In this document: piece by piece, positions 45,578 through 57,015 of the stretch
Layout: each line of letters begins with the position of its first letter
Position numbering within the stretch: the stretch's first letter is position 1
NCBI GenBank assembly: GCA_023525715.1
Contig: CM042010.1
Coordinates: forward strand, 85,438,116 to 85,502,115
Reading direction: 5' to 3'
DNA length: 64,000 nucleotides
Origin: Cichorium intybus
Lineage: Eukaryota > Streptophyta > Magnoliopsida > Asterales > Asteraceae
Notes under the pieces: generated by a model
Databases searched by the model: none
What the model saw: only the letters and a program-made list of their open reading frames with translations
What the model was told of the DNA's origin: nothing
Program-made: the position numbers and the translations under genes

Positions 45578-46990
45578 ATGGCCTATGTAATGACTTCAGA
45601 AAAAGAGAAGAAGACTTATAGAGATATCGAAGTAGTACGTGAATTTCCAGAAGTTTTTCCAAACGAATTGCCCGGTTTACCACCAGAAAGACAAGTCGAA
45701 TTTCGCATAGACCTTGTCCCAGGGGCTTCTCCTATAGCGCGTGCCCCATATCGATTAGCTCCGACTGAAATGCGTGAGTTAATGACACAATTGCAAGAAT
45801 TACTCGATAAAGGTTTCATTAGACCAAGTTCTTCTCCATGGGGTGCTCCAGTTTTGTTTGTGAAAAAGAAGGACGGATCAATGCGTATGTGCATTGATTA
45901 TCGTGGGCTTAACAAAATTAGTATTAAGAACCGTTACCCTTTGCCAAGAATAGACGATCTTTTTGATCAATTACAAGGTGCAGATTATTTTTCAAAAATT
46001 GACTTGAGGTCTGGTTATCATCAAGTTAGAGTAAAAGAAGACGATATCAAGAAGACTGCATTTAGGACCCGTTATGGTCATTATGAATTCCTCATAATGT
46101 CATTTGGTCTTACAGATGCACCAGCTATTTTTATGGACCTGATGAATCGGGTCTATAAACCGTTCTTGGATAATTTTGTAAAAGTATTCATAGATGATAT
46201 TCTCATCTATTCAAAGAATAAAGAAGATCACGAAAGTCATTTGCGGGCAATTCTTGAAGTGCTAAAGAAAGAGCAATTATATGCCAAATTTTCCAAATGT
46301 GAATTTTGGATGCGAGAAGTACAGTTCCTTGGTCATGTGGTTTCAATCCAAGAGATAAAAGTAGACCCTTTGAAGATTGAAGCGGTAATGAAATGGGAAC
46401 CTCCCAAGACACCCACTGAAGTTAGAAGTTTTCTTGGCCTTGCTAGGTACTACCGAAGATTTATTCAAGATTTCTCTCGAATAGCAGTACCCCTTACTCG
46501 ATTAACACGAAAAGAAGTGAAGTTTTGTTGGAAGGAAGAACAAGAGAAGGTGTTTACTACACTCAAGGAGAAATTATGTGATGCTCCTGTTCTCACTTTA
46601 CCAAAAGGAAGAGAAGACTTCATTGTTTACAGCGATACTTCCAACCGAGGGCTTGGCTGTGTATTGATGCAAAGAGGAAAGGTGATAGCCTATGTTTCCC
46701 AACAGTTGAAGGACCTAGAGACGCGATATACCACTCACGATCTAGAGCTTACAGCAATTGTTTTCGCGTTAAAGATTTGGAGACATTATTTATATGGAAC
46801 AAAGTGTAAGCTTTATACAGATCATAAAGCCTTCAGTATGTGTTTTTGCAAAAAGAATTAAATATGAGACAAAGTCGGTGGCTTGAACTCATTAGTGATT
46901 ATGATTGTGAAATCATATATCATCCTGGAAAGGCAAATGTTGTAGCTGATGCATTAAGTAGAAAAGCTCCAGAGAAAAGGATTAAAGCAA
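45578..46990 (+). pseudogene. G1 reverse transcriptase and RNase H
   Basis: 427 open codons (45578-46861) hold LPGLPPERQVEFRIDL, SSPWGAPVLFVKKKDGSMRM, KIDLRSGYHQVRV, VFIDDILIYSKNKEDH, FLGLARYYRRFIQDFS, and RNase H VYSDTSNRGLGCVLM and LYTDHKAF. The RT catalytic aspartates are present. A shift near 46840 passes to the frame with ELNMRQSRWLELISDYDCEI, then YHPGKANVVADALSR. The start at 45578 is only the first Met of the open stretch; in life this is part of a gag-pol polyprotein. Confidence 0.92.
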
Positions 46991-48472
46991 GGTCAATGTT
47001 AACTGAACTGGTGTCCAGCATTATAGAAAGGATCAAGGATGTCCAGCAAAAGATGATAGCTAGTGATGATGCAAAGAGTGAAAAGTTAGGAAAGAATATA
47101 ATGTTTGAAGAAAATACTCGAGGTTTAAAGATCTACAAGAACCGGATTTGGGTACCAAAGGCTGGTGGATTAAGAAATCTAATTTTAGAAAATTCCCATA
47201 AGTCTACATATTCGATTCATCCGGGAAGTACAAAGACCTATCAAGATTTGAAAAGACAGTATTGATGGCCAGGAATGAAGAAAAGAGTGGCCAAATACAT
47301 TTCTAAGTGTACAACGTGCGCACAAGTGAAGGAAGAACATCAAGTTCCGTATGGAAGTGCTCAATCTTTACAAATTCCAGCAGGAAAGGGGGAAGATATA
47401 ACTATGGATTTCATAGTTGGATTGCCAAGAACGAGAAGAGGACATGACTGTATTCGGGTCATTGTCGATAGATAGACAAAGTGCTTTGTTCCTAGCAATA
47501 AACGAAACTACTCAACTTGAAAAGTTAGCTCAAATATACATAGATGAAGTGTTGAGACTTCACGGTGCACCCTTATCAATAGTCTCTGATAGAGATCCAA
47601 GATTTACTTCTAAGTTTTGGGATGCTCTACAAGAAAAGTTAGGAACAAAAATTCATATGAGTACGGCGTACCACCCTCAGACAGATGGTTAAAGTGCAAG
47701 GACTATACAGACGGTGGAAGATATGTTGAGATCGTGTGTTATAAACTTTGGGGGAAACTGGGATGAGCATCTACCTCTTCTAGAATTTGCATACAACAAT
47801 AGTTACCATTCCAGCATTGGAATGCCGCATTTTAAGGCGTTATATGGTAGAAAGTGCAGAACACCTTTGTATTGGCTTGAGGCAGGCGAAACGAAACTCA
47901 CTGGACCGGAGATTGTAAGTATAACCAATGAGAAGACTGGTGTGATTCAAGCAAACATGAAAGCAGCGCAAGACCGACAAAGAAGTTATGCAAATTTAAA
48001 GAAAAGACCATATGATTTGCAAGATGGCGATCTAGTAATGATAAAAGTATCACCTTGGAAGGGGGTGATAAGGTTTGGAAAAAGAGGAAAACTAAATCCA
48101 AGGTATATTGGACCTTTTAGAATCTTGAAGAAAGTTGGATTGCAAGCATTCAAGTTAGAACTACTGCAGGAACTTGGTGGAATACATGATATATTTCATG
48201 TATGTTATTTAAAGAAATATTTTGGAAAAGAAGAGGTGATCATACCTTTGAAATATGTAAAAGTAGAAAACCCTAACAGATTGGTGGAAGAACCCGAAGC
48301 TATGTTAGAAGTAAAAACCAAAAAGTTGAGAAATAAAGAAATTGACCTTGTTTTGGTCAAATGGAAACATTCTCTTGGATCAGATCTAACCTGGGAGACT
48401 TTGGATGAAATGAAGAGAAGATATCCGAATTTTGTAAGCTATGAAAAGATTACGAGGACGGAATCCTCTTAA
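46991..48472 (+). pseudogene. G1 integrase and chromodomain-like tail
   Basis: The zinc region (HPGSTKTYQDLKRQY, stop at 47263, then CTTCAQVKEEHQ) leads to the core: DCIRVIVDR with a TAG at 47473, LSIVSDRDPRFTSKFW, STAYHPQTDG with TAA at 47690, then LLEFAYNNSYHSS. The tail reads FHVCYLKKYF and LVKWKHSLGSDLTWETLDEM, a chromodomain-like module as in G2. It ends at TAA 48470, followed by a purine run AAGGAGGGGTGAA before the 3' LTR. Confidence 0.9.
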
Positions 48473-48483
48473 GGAGGGGTGAA

Positions 48484-50764
48484 TGTGAGAACCCGAAAAC
48501 TTATAACAAATAAGTTGTATTATAATCTAAATAATACTTAGTTTGTTATATTTTAATTTTTAAGTAGAAAGTTATAAATAAGGATATTTTGGTCTTTTGA
48601 CCTTATGAGGGACTTGTGTGTAATAATATCTCATTATAGTAGTAAAAGTGTAAGAAAAAGAACCTTAAACTAAATACTAGGAGTTTTGGGGCAAAAGTGA
48701 ACAAGAAGGAAGTAGAAGGGTCAAATGGTCACTTGTGCTAAGTATGGAAGTATAAACAGAGGGAAACTTCTATTCCCTTCTATTGTAATCGTGACTTACC
48801 TCCAGCAGAAGAAAAGAGAACGAATTCTTGAAGGTTTTGATGAATTGAAGCAGGAATTGGAAGAAACAACTTAGGATTGGTGATTACCAAGTGAATTGAG
48901 GTAAGAACTTCATCTTTTAAAGCAATAAATCCATCTTTTGTAGAAGGGTATGAGTGAATTCGAAATTTAGTAAAAATATAATGTTAATTCTATAGTTCCA
49001 ACCTTTAGACCATGTTTGAATGTTTATTGGAACTCAATTCCACCTTTGGAAACGAGTAGAAACAAAAGAATTGACAAATGTGCTCATGAACCCTAGAATT
49101 CGGGTTTGTGAGGATTGGTTTGATTCTATTGTTTATGGAGTAATAAGTGTTGTATAAGAGGTTTAGAAATGTTCTAAATATCATGTTTTAACCTTCAATT
49201 GAATGGGTTTTGAGCTGGAACCAAACAGATCAAAGATTAGAAGTTGTGCAGGAAATTCGAATTGGGGTCTGCAGCGTCACACACCCCCGTGTGATCCTTA
49301 CACGAGCCTTGTAGATTTGGACAGTCAAGCAAAAAGAGGGTCTGTAAGTTCTACACACCCCCGTGTGAAATCCGATAGTAAGGTCTGGAAGTCCAACACG
49401 ACCCGTGTGATTTCTACACGACCCGTGTGACCTGGACTTGTATAATTCACTTACATTATGACCTTAATTGAGTAGTTTGATCCCCTATATTTAATATATG
49501 CTTAATATGGTATGAAAACATGAAAATATAAGTTTATATCATGATACAAACAATTTGTATAGGTGCGGATCAAGCAATAGAGAAACAAGGGAAAGGAAAA
49601 GAGGTGTTGAACACTAAGACATTCTTTACAAGATCTAAGGTGAGTATGTGTTTATTTAATGTAGTACATAGCAGATAACTTTTCTTTATTCATTATGAAG
49701 TATTATATGAAATTCAAAGCTATAGAATTAAAGATAAGTTTGTATTAGAATGATGATATCTTTATATATTTGTATGATAGTTAAGAGTGATATCTTTATA
49801 AGATAATAGTAGAATGAGTATGAGTTACAGAGTTAAGTATTATAAAGAGTTGTCTGGACTAGCACCTTACCCGCTTGAAGGGGGGTCATAAGACGCCACT
49901 GGGATGGTACCTCCCTTCGCGAAGTGGTGATCTTAGCACGCCCTTATGGTTAAGATTTGTTCTTTTCCATGAAGGGAGATTTATTGGAACGCCCTTGTAG
50001 TATGATAGTTAAGAGTAATATCTTTATAAGATAATAGTAGAATGAGTATGAGTTACAGAGTTAAGTATTATAAAGAGTTGACCGGACTAGCACCTTACCC
50101 GCTTTAAGGGGGGTCATAAGACGCCACTAGGATGGTACCTCCCTTCGCGAAGTGATGATCTTAGCACGCCCTTAAGGTTAAGATTTGCTCTTTTCCATGA
50201 AGGGAGATTTATTGGCACGCCCTTGTGGTTAGATTAGTTCTTTGCCACGAAGGGAGACGAGTTTAGCACGCCCTAACAGATTTATTGGCACGCCCTTTTG
50301 GTTAGATTAGTCCTTTGCCACGAAGGGAGACGAGTTTAGCACGCCCTTACAGATGGATTAGTTCCATTCTGTGAAGGGAGGTTAATTATGAGAATTTCCT
50401 CATATAGAAATGAAAAGCAAAAAGTCTTGTTTCGAAATTAAAGAGGATAAGAAGAATACAGTTATTAGTTCATTTCTTATGCTTATTACTTGCTTCCACA
50501 TTACTCACAAGACTTTATGTCTTACATATCTTTGTTTGTTTTTGGAAATGTTATGTTTCCAGGTGATTAAGCATAGAGGATTTTGGAAGGACTAGAAGAC
50601 TTTGATAGTGGGACCTATATTTTGCGGTATGTTTAAACTATGGTAATGTAACTTAGTTGTAATACCATGAACAGTGTTTTGAATGATGTAATGGTTTTTG
50701 TTAAACCTCATTTTGTAATGTAAATATGGTTGAAAACTTTTATTTTGAGGATTGGGGTGTTACA
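48484..50764 (+). repeat. G1 3' LTR (2281 bp)
   Basis: TGTGAGAACC...GGGGTGTTACA. It is about 280 bp longer than the sum of the two 5' LTR pieces because of internal tandem duplications at 49773-50330. Confidence 0.93.
49773..50330. repeat. Tandem duplications in the G1 3' LTR
   Basis: A 228-bp unit occurs twice (starting TATGATAGTTAAGAG at 49773 and 50001). Inside the second copy's end a 73-bp unit (starting TTTATTGGCACGCCC at about 50208 and 50281) is duplicated again. The 5' LTR has a single copy, so the changes came after or during insertion. Confidence 0.85.
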
Positions 50765-50769
50765 CAGAC

Positions 50770-51636
50770 AGTGGAGTTTTGGTTTGTGTCAAGTCAACAT
50801 CGAAATTATCATCATATTTGTTTGATGGATGTTTATTTAATAGACTATCTTTTCTGTAGATACGATAATTTTTATTTTTTGCTTTTCGAGCCCAGCCCCA
50901 ATTAAAAGTGTTTTCGGAAGAACTTGTGTTGGCAGGAGATTTAAAAACTTCAGTTGCATGATACAACTGGTCGATTAACTGATTAAGATGTACATTGTAG
51001 CTTCGGGCTAAATCCCGTTGCAAAATCAAAAGCTGATTTAAATTTTCAGTGGTAATCCTAGATGTTTTCTCAATTTTTTAAATCAACGTCTAGTTTATGA
51101 CACAAAAGTTTTCGGTCCTCTAGTCTACTCCTAAGCTTCATCACCTCATCAAAACCATCGTCCCTTTCGTCTAGAACTCTTTGGTATGCCACTAATGCAT
51201 CTGCACAAGTGTTAGCTATCTTTTCCAAACAAGGTTCTAAGTTAACAGAGTAGATGTTATTAGTATGAAGCATATTGCGTACCTGTTCAATGATATTGAC
51301 TCCGTTGCCAGTTTTGTTATTTACCATGAATACATAGTTTCTTGGAGTCGAAGTGGCACATTCCACGTCATTAACATGCTTGACGTTCCCTAGTCTGGGG
51401 ACTGGAATTTCAGAGGTTCCTTGGAAGATCATACATTCGCCTACCTCTTTTCCACGTTTGTGTTTGTTTTCATAGGCTTCTTCGGCTTCATCTCCGGAAG
51501 ACCAAACTTCAACATTTCTTGAGGTTGCTACAAAAGCTTTAAACTTTTCATCATCTTTTTCCTTGTGAAAGTTCTGACTGGCTCTACAATCAGCTGCATA
51601 GTGCCACAATCCACCATAGTTGTGACACTTTATCAC
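50770..51636 (-). pseudogene. C2 gag, middle part with zinc knuckle
   Basis: Frame 51636-51070 begins with a degraded knuckle CHNYGGLWHYAADC (second Cys replaced by Tyr), then charged sequence and a coiled-coil-like stretch (VMKLRSRLEDRKLLCHKLDV). Frame 51029-50760 (NVHLNQLIDQLYHATEVF) runs up to the G1 insertion at 50765 and continues on the other side at 24881. Confidence 0.75.
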
Positions 51637-51639
51637 ATC

Positions 51640-52933
51640 CGTCTCACTTTTATCAGGTGTTCGAATGTGATTGGAACTGGCAGCTGGAGCAGGAGCAATT
51701 TTGGGTTTTTCTGGACGTTGTTCTTCGGTAGTCTGATGTTGTTGGTTCTGAGTTGATTGGTACTGGCCTATCTAATAGTTGTGGTTTTGATTTCTGGATG
51801 GATAACCTACACGTTGGTTAGTTTGTCGAAATTTTTTTTGGATTGGTACAAGATGGTATCCGATTGAATTTTTGGCTTATAAAGGCAATCTCCTATTGAT
51901 ATGCTGCCTCCTCCTCGCCATCCTACTCCGAATAGGCGGATTCGGATGCAGCAAGAAGAGCCAAAATTGGAGCATTGATGGATTGCTTGGAAACAGTAGG
52001 TTGATACTAGATCTAAGGTACTTGATAGTTGGAAGGGTAGGAAATCTGCGGAGCTGATGGATGGTAGGATGGGATAGGATTAGGTTGATAGGAAATCTGA
52101 CTAATCTCATGTTGTTGAGTATGGTGGTTAGTGGGCAAAAGGTAAGTCGGGTTTTGAGCAGCTTGGTGATATTGTACAAGTTGCTGTGGTGAGTTACCCG
52201 ACATTGGCAGATTGCGTTCAGCCACTAAGGGCAGTGGTCCTCCCATCTGAGACTGGTGCTCTTCACGTCATTCTCCTGACCTAAAAGGTTATTGTCAAGC
52301 CGGTACATGTTAAACGTTTTCCGCTTTCCAGAGTCCTGAAGTAGCATCTTGACCATCATCCATTCCTTCCCTAAACCTTCAAGAAATCGAATGTTGATTT
52401 CTTGATTGGTTCGTGCTGTTCCTGCACCCAGGAGTCGAGTCACAATGAGAGAGAAACGGGTGAAGGCTGCATTTAAGGACTCTCCAGGGAAAGCTGAGAG
52501 CTGATTATATTCACCAAGGCTTGCGATCAAGATCTTGTCCTTCCCCTCTTCGGTTTATTGAAACATATTTTGTAACAAAACCCATATTTCTTGGGCAGTG
52601 TTATAATTTTGAATAAGGTCGAAAAGTTCAAGGGGGATGCCACAAGATATCTCAGTGAAGGCAATCTGGTCATTCTCCATTTTTTTCGATGTCCAGTGGT
52701 GTCAATCGAGGTTGAGGAGCCCCTCAGAGGGCACCTTCGGCAGTATCTGCTCGGGAGATGTAAATAGGGAAATGAGGTCCCTCCTCAATGGATCTCCAAA
52801 TATCCTTTCCCTGCCTTCTCAGATAATTTCTCATTCTTGTCGCCCAGCCATTGTATTCGGTTGGGACAAGTATTAAGGCTCGGTTAGAGCTCCCACCACT
52901 GTTTGCCACATTCAGAAAATAATTCATTTGCAT
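51640..52933 (-). pseudogene. C2 gag, N-terminal UBN2 part
   Basis: The first Met of the frame (52933) gives MQMNYFLNVANSGG, then LVPTEYNGWATRMRNYLRRQ and KDIWRSIEEGPHF, the start of a copia gag. After a stop near 52724, the stretch down to about 52225 reads the UBN2 core (AQEIWVLLQNMFQ, GESLNAAFTRFSLIVTRLLG, FLEGLGKEWMMVKMLL). The Q/P/Y-rich linker (NPTYLLPTNHHTQQ) lies at 52246-52013. Several stops are present. The leader 52934-53074 upstream is non-coding. Confidence 0.8.
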
Positions 52934-53074
52934 GATGTTAAAGGAAGATTTTTGAACTGTTTGAAAAATGAAAGTTTAAGAACGTGAGCTTTGCAACATG
53001 CACGGTTTGTAGAGGATCCAAAGGTTGTTACATAAGCTAGCTTAAGTGAACTAATCACTGTGGACCTTGCAAAC

Positions 53075-53850
53075 TGAAAGGTTTTCTGCAACTATGAACT
53101 AAAATTCCTAAGTTCACATGCAACTTATATAGATCTAAGTTTTCTTCTAGTTAAACATATAACAAATCCTAGAAGGCCCAGAAAATATAAACTAAAAGGA
53201 AAGATTAAGAAAAACCAACCTTTATTGAAACTTGGAAGCAAAGCAACAGAAATCTCTTGCCTCAAATGCAGTCACACCCTAGCTGGTAGTCTTGGCCGAA
53301 AATCCTTGGGAGAAAGAGAGTCAAAAAATCGCAGGTTTAGGGTTTGTGAGCCTCCCTATTTATAGGCTCCATGTGGTTATCAGATAAACGTTACAGATAA
53401 ATCATTTTGAATTCGAATTAAGATAATCCATTATCTTAATTAATCAAACCATATTTATCTATATATTATCATCGAAAATATATATATATCTATATATAAT
53501 TTTCGGCCAACCACACTCACTCACACTGTCACTTACTCATCTATTGAATAATTACAGTTTTAGTCCCTGCACCTTTAATTAATTAATTTAACTGCCAAAT
53601 TAATTCCAATTAATTCCAGAAAAATTTCTAATTAATTATTATAGTTTCTAATTAATATATTATCACTTAAATATATTAATAAACTATTTATCTAATTTCT
53701 ATTCATTTATTAATCACATAATAAATCAATCTTTCTCTCTACCGGACTTTCTACCAATCCTCCAACTATGAGGGCAACCCAAATGGACTATGCTACTATT
53801 AATTAGATAAATACTAATTATTAGTCATGGCTTAGACACCTAATCCAACA
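53075..53850 (-). repeat. C4 3' LTR (776 bp)
   Basis: Minus strand starts TGTTGGATTAGGTGTC and ends GAAAACCTTTCA. It is clearly related to the plus-strand LTRs at 58696 and 62396 but diverged. At 53348-53369 a TATA box (TATAAATAG) sits in a 22-nt hairpin. Confidence 0.88.
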
Positions 53851-54721
53851 GTCTCTCACTTGGATAAGTCTATGACTAAAATTACCAATTTACCCTCTAA
53901 TTAATTTAGCAACTGTAGCTTCCTAGATACCGCTGCCGAACTCTGACCTAATCAGTTCTGTCCAAAGATAAGTGATCAAATGATCCTCCGTCCAACAAGA
54001 TATTTTTCAGACTCAGGACATGGATTAAGATCAATCCTGGTCTGATTCTCTGTTTCCCGATTTCTGATTTGCATATGACTTTAAGACTACAAATTGATCA
54101 TATCAATTTAGTCCTGGTTGGCCAACCGTTTCAGTCAACTTCAAAATCATCGAGAGGCCTACAGATATCTGTTTTCCCGACAGGGTCAAGGGACGAATAA
54201 GTTTTGACTAATATACTTATGTCATTTACTAGTCAAATCATTCACAACAACACGTTTTATAACACCGTGTTAACGATGCGTTTTTGCATTGTCAATGAAC
54301 AACCGCTTGGTAAAACATAACTCATATGTCTCTACTTAAAGATCAAAAGATATTATCGTCTCAACATTGCTTATGATGGAATCCATGAAGCAATCTGTTG
54401 AGAGTAGGTTTATCCAATACTCAAATCCCTATTTTCTAAGTACTCATGAATATTGTAGCAATTTTATTGCTATGTCTAACTCATTAGACAATCTACAAAA
54501 CTATTCATGATAGTCTTCATTCATACTTACTCCCTAAAAAGTATGAGTGACTATGGATATTCGAATAATAATTAAATTACTCAGGAAGTAAAATGCAAAA
54601 TTGAAACACAATAATAAACAATCAACAATTGGTAGTATCAAATACTCATCAACAAAACTATATTATTAATTCACCAAAGTTAATTACATTTATATTGCAA
54701 CAAGTTTAAAATCCTATCTAA
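53851..54721 (-). other. C4 polypurine tract and 3' non-coding region
   Basis: The minus strand reads CCAAGTGAGAGAC before the LTR. About 850 bp up to the RNase H stop are non-coding and align, in the opposite direction, with 61640-62395 in the plus-strand element. Confidence 0.75.
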
Positions 54722-55626
54722 TTACAAAAAACTAATATCATCTGTTAATCCTATGCGCCGTGCATGCTGATAGTGCTTAACCCTACTCAGAGCCTTTGTC
54801 AAGGGATCTGCAGGATTATCTTCTGATGATACCCTCTTTACTATGAGGTGACCTTCTTCTACCCTATGTCTTATGTAGTGGTACTTTCTGTCGATGTGTT
54901 TGGATTTTCCATGATCTCTCGGTTCCTTTGTCAAAGCAACCGCTCCTTCATTATCGCAGAACAGTTCCATAGGCTCCTGAATACTCGGGACTATTCCAAG
55001 TTCACCGATGAAGTTCTTCAGCCAAGCCGCTTCCTTTGCCGCTTCACTCGCTGCGATGTACTCTGATTCGCATGTTGAATCAGCCACCGTCTCTTGCTTG
55101 GAACTTTTCCAAGTCACTGCTCCCCCCATTTAACAGGAATACCCAGCCCGACTGAGACCGACCGTTGTCTCTATCTGTCTGAAAGCTGGCATCAGTATAC
55201 CCATCAACTCTCAAGGTGTCACTGCCACCAAGGACTAAAACAAAGTTCTTCGTCTTTCGCAGATACTTGAGTATGTTTTTGACCGCTGTCTAATGTGCCC
55301 TACCAGGGTTTCCCTGGTATCGACTGACCATGCTCAAGGCAAAAGCCATGTCGGGACGAGTACACATCATGGCATACATGATTGACCCTACAGCCGAAGC
55401 GTAAGGTACCCGACTCATGTCTGCAATTTCCTCGTCTGTACTTGGACTCTGAGTCTTACTCAGCTTAGCATTACTTTGCATTGGTAGCTCTCCTTCTTGG
55501 AATTTTCCATACTAAATCTTTTCAATACCTTTTCCAAGTATGTACTCTGACTAAGTCTAATTAGTCTCTTCTTCCTATCTCTCAATATTCTTATCCCGAG
55601 AATATAGGCTGCCTCTCCTAGGTCCT
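54722..55626 (-). pseudogene. C4 RNase H and end of RT
   Basis: 55626-55482 reads DLGEAAYILGIRILRDR with a shift. 55481-55290 has MSRVPYASAVGSIMYAMMCT. 55129-54722 has GGAVTWKSSKQETVADSTC, ESEYIAASEAAKEAAW and HIDRKYHYIRHRVEEG, ending in a C-terminal tail. Frameshifts near 55130 and 55480 separate the pieces. About 20 codons after the RT box are deleted at 55626. Confidence 0.87.
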
Positions 55627-56211
55627 TCAAGACGGAACGTCGTTTCCCATGAGCAGTATGTCATCTACATACAGCACCAAGAAGGTGACTATACTCCCAC
55701 TAGCTTTGACATATACGCAGGACTCATCCTCGCTCCTAGAGAAACCAAATTCTTTGACTTTCTCATGGAAACAAAGATTCCAGCTGCGAGAAGCTTGTTT
55801 TAATCCATAGATAGATTTCTCAAGCTTACACACTTTGTTAGGATACTTTGCATCAACAAAACCTTCTGGCTGATTCATGTAAACATCCTCAGTCAACTTC
55901 CCATTAAGGAAAGCGGTTTTGACGTCCATCTGCCAAATTTCATAGTCATGAAATGCAGCTATGGCCAGCATAATCCTAATTGACTTTATCTTAGCCACTG
56001 GTGAGAAGGTCTCGTCATAGTCAATCTCTGGGGTTTGAGTAAAGCCCTTCGCAACCAGTCTTGCTTTGAAAGTGTGTAGCTTTCCGTCCATGTCGATCTT
56101 CTTCTTGAAGATCCACTTGCACCCGACTGTCTTTAGACCCGGCACATTGTCAACCAAGTTCCAAACTTGATTGTCATACATGGACTTGATCTCGCTGTCC
56201 ATTGCCTCTTT
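55627..56211 (-). pseudogene. C4 reverse transcriptase
   Basis: A frame of 191 codons (56202-55627) contains VGCKWIFKKKIDMDG, KARLVAKGFTQ, YDETFSPVAKIKSIR, WQMDVKTAFLNGKL and the catalytic LYVDDILLMGND. It ends at a deletion. A stop just upstream (about 56211) separates it from the integrase end. Confidence 0.9.
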
Positions 56212-57015
56212 TCACTTGGCAGACTCAGGGCCCGCCACCGCTTCCCGGAAGTTAGCAGGTTCATCCACATTTATCAGTGTCCTATCACTGACAAACGTAT
56301 CTCCATCCGTAGTAATATGGAATCCATAAAACTCGGGTGGCATGCTAACTCTACTAGAGCGTCTAAGAGGTAAGGATATGTCAGTTGGACCAACAGGAAC
56401 TTCTTCCTCTTGTTGGTTGCTAGTTTCTCCTAAGGTTGCATTATCGGGTGACTCTTGAATTTCTTCAAGGTCAATGGTACTCCCACTGTCCTCTTTGAAT
56501 ATGAGTTCTCTCTCTCGAAAGACTCCCCGTCTCGCTACAAAGACCACGTCCTCGCTCGGTCTGTAGAACAGGTATCCAAAAGACTGTTTGGGATATCCAA
56601 TGAAAAAACATTTCTCGCTTCTCTCTGCGAGTTTATCGTGAGTCTCTCGTCTAACGAAAGCCTCACAACCCGAGACTTTGATATGTTCTAACGAGGGAAC
56701 TTTCCCCATCCACATCTCATGGGGTGTTTTAGCAACCTTCTTAGTAGGGACAAGATTGAGGATGTGGGCGGCAGTCTCTAAGGCATACCCCCAGAAGTGA
56801 ATGGGAAGTGAAGCTCGACTCATCATGGAACGAACCATGTCTAACAAGGTTCAGTTACGTCTCCCAGCAACACCGTTCAACTGTGGTGTCCGAGGAGGCG
56901 ATAACTGTGAAACTATTCCACATTCCTTCAGATAGTCTAAGAACTCAATACTAAGATACTCTCCGCCTCTGTCGGACCTGAGCATCTTTATCTTCCTGCC
57001 CAATTTATTCTCAAC
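56212..57015 (-). pseudogene. C4 integrase, C-terminal half
   Basis: The part above 56847 reads the D-x-x-E end of the core (SDRGGEYL, PRTPQLNGVAGRRN) with a TGA or TAA in place of residues. The open frame 56847-56212 continues LLDMVRSMMSRASLPIHFWG, then CFFIGYPKQSFGYLFYRP, and the acidic linker to RT. Confidence 0.85.

Larger units (their letters stand above)
24882..50764 (+). mobile_element. G1: Ty3/gypsy chromovirus (Tekay/Del-like), TSD CAGAC
   Basis: Perfect target duplications CAGAC (24877-24881 and 50765-50769) bracket LTRs that start TGTGAGAACC and end GGGGTGTTACA. Without the two insertions inside it, the element is about 9.1 kb. Order: LTR, tRNA-Met primer-binding site, gag, protease, RT, RNase H, integrase, chromodomain-like tail, purine tract, LTR. 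This order (integrase last) defines Ty3/gypsy, and the tail points to the Tekay/Del lineage. Coding regions are interrupted by C5 and by several stops. Confidence 0.93.
21417..53074 (-). mobile_element. C2: decayed Ty1/copia, split by G1 and truncated in RT
   Basis: Minus-strand coding runs from 53074 down to 50765 (leader, gag N-terminal and middle parts) and resumes at 24881 down to 21417 (gag C-terminal part, protease, integrase, start of RT). The halves join when G1 and one CAGAC copy are removed. The element stops abruptly at about 21417, in the first third of RT, against the syndetin intron, and no 3' LTR is present. The 5' LTR is not in the window because C4 has inserted in the leader at 53075. 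Confidence 0.85.
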
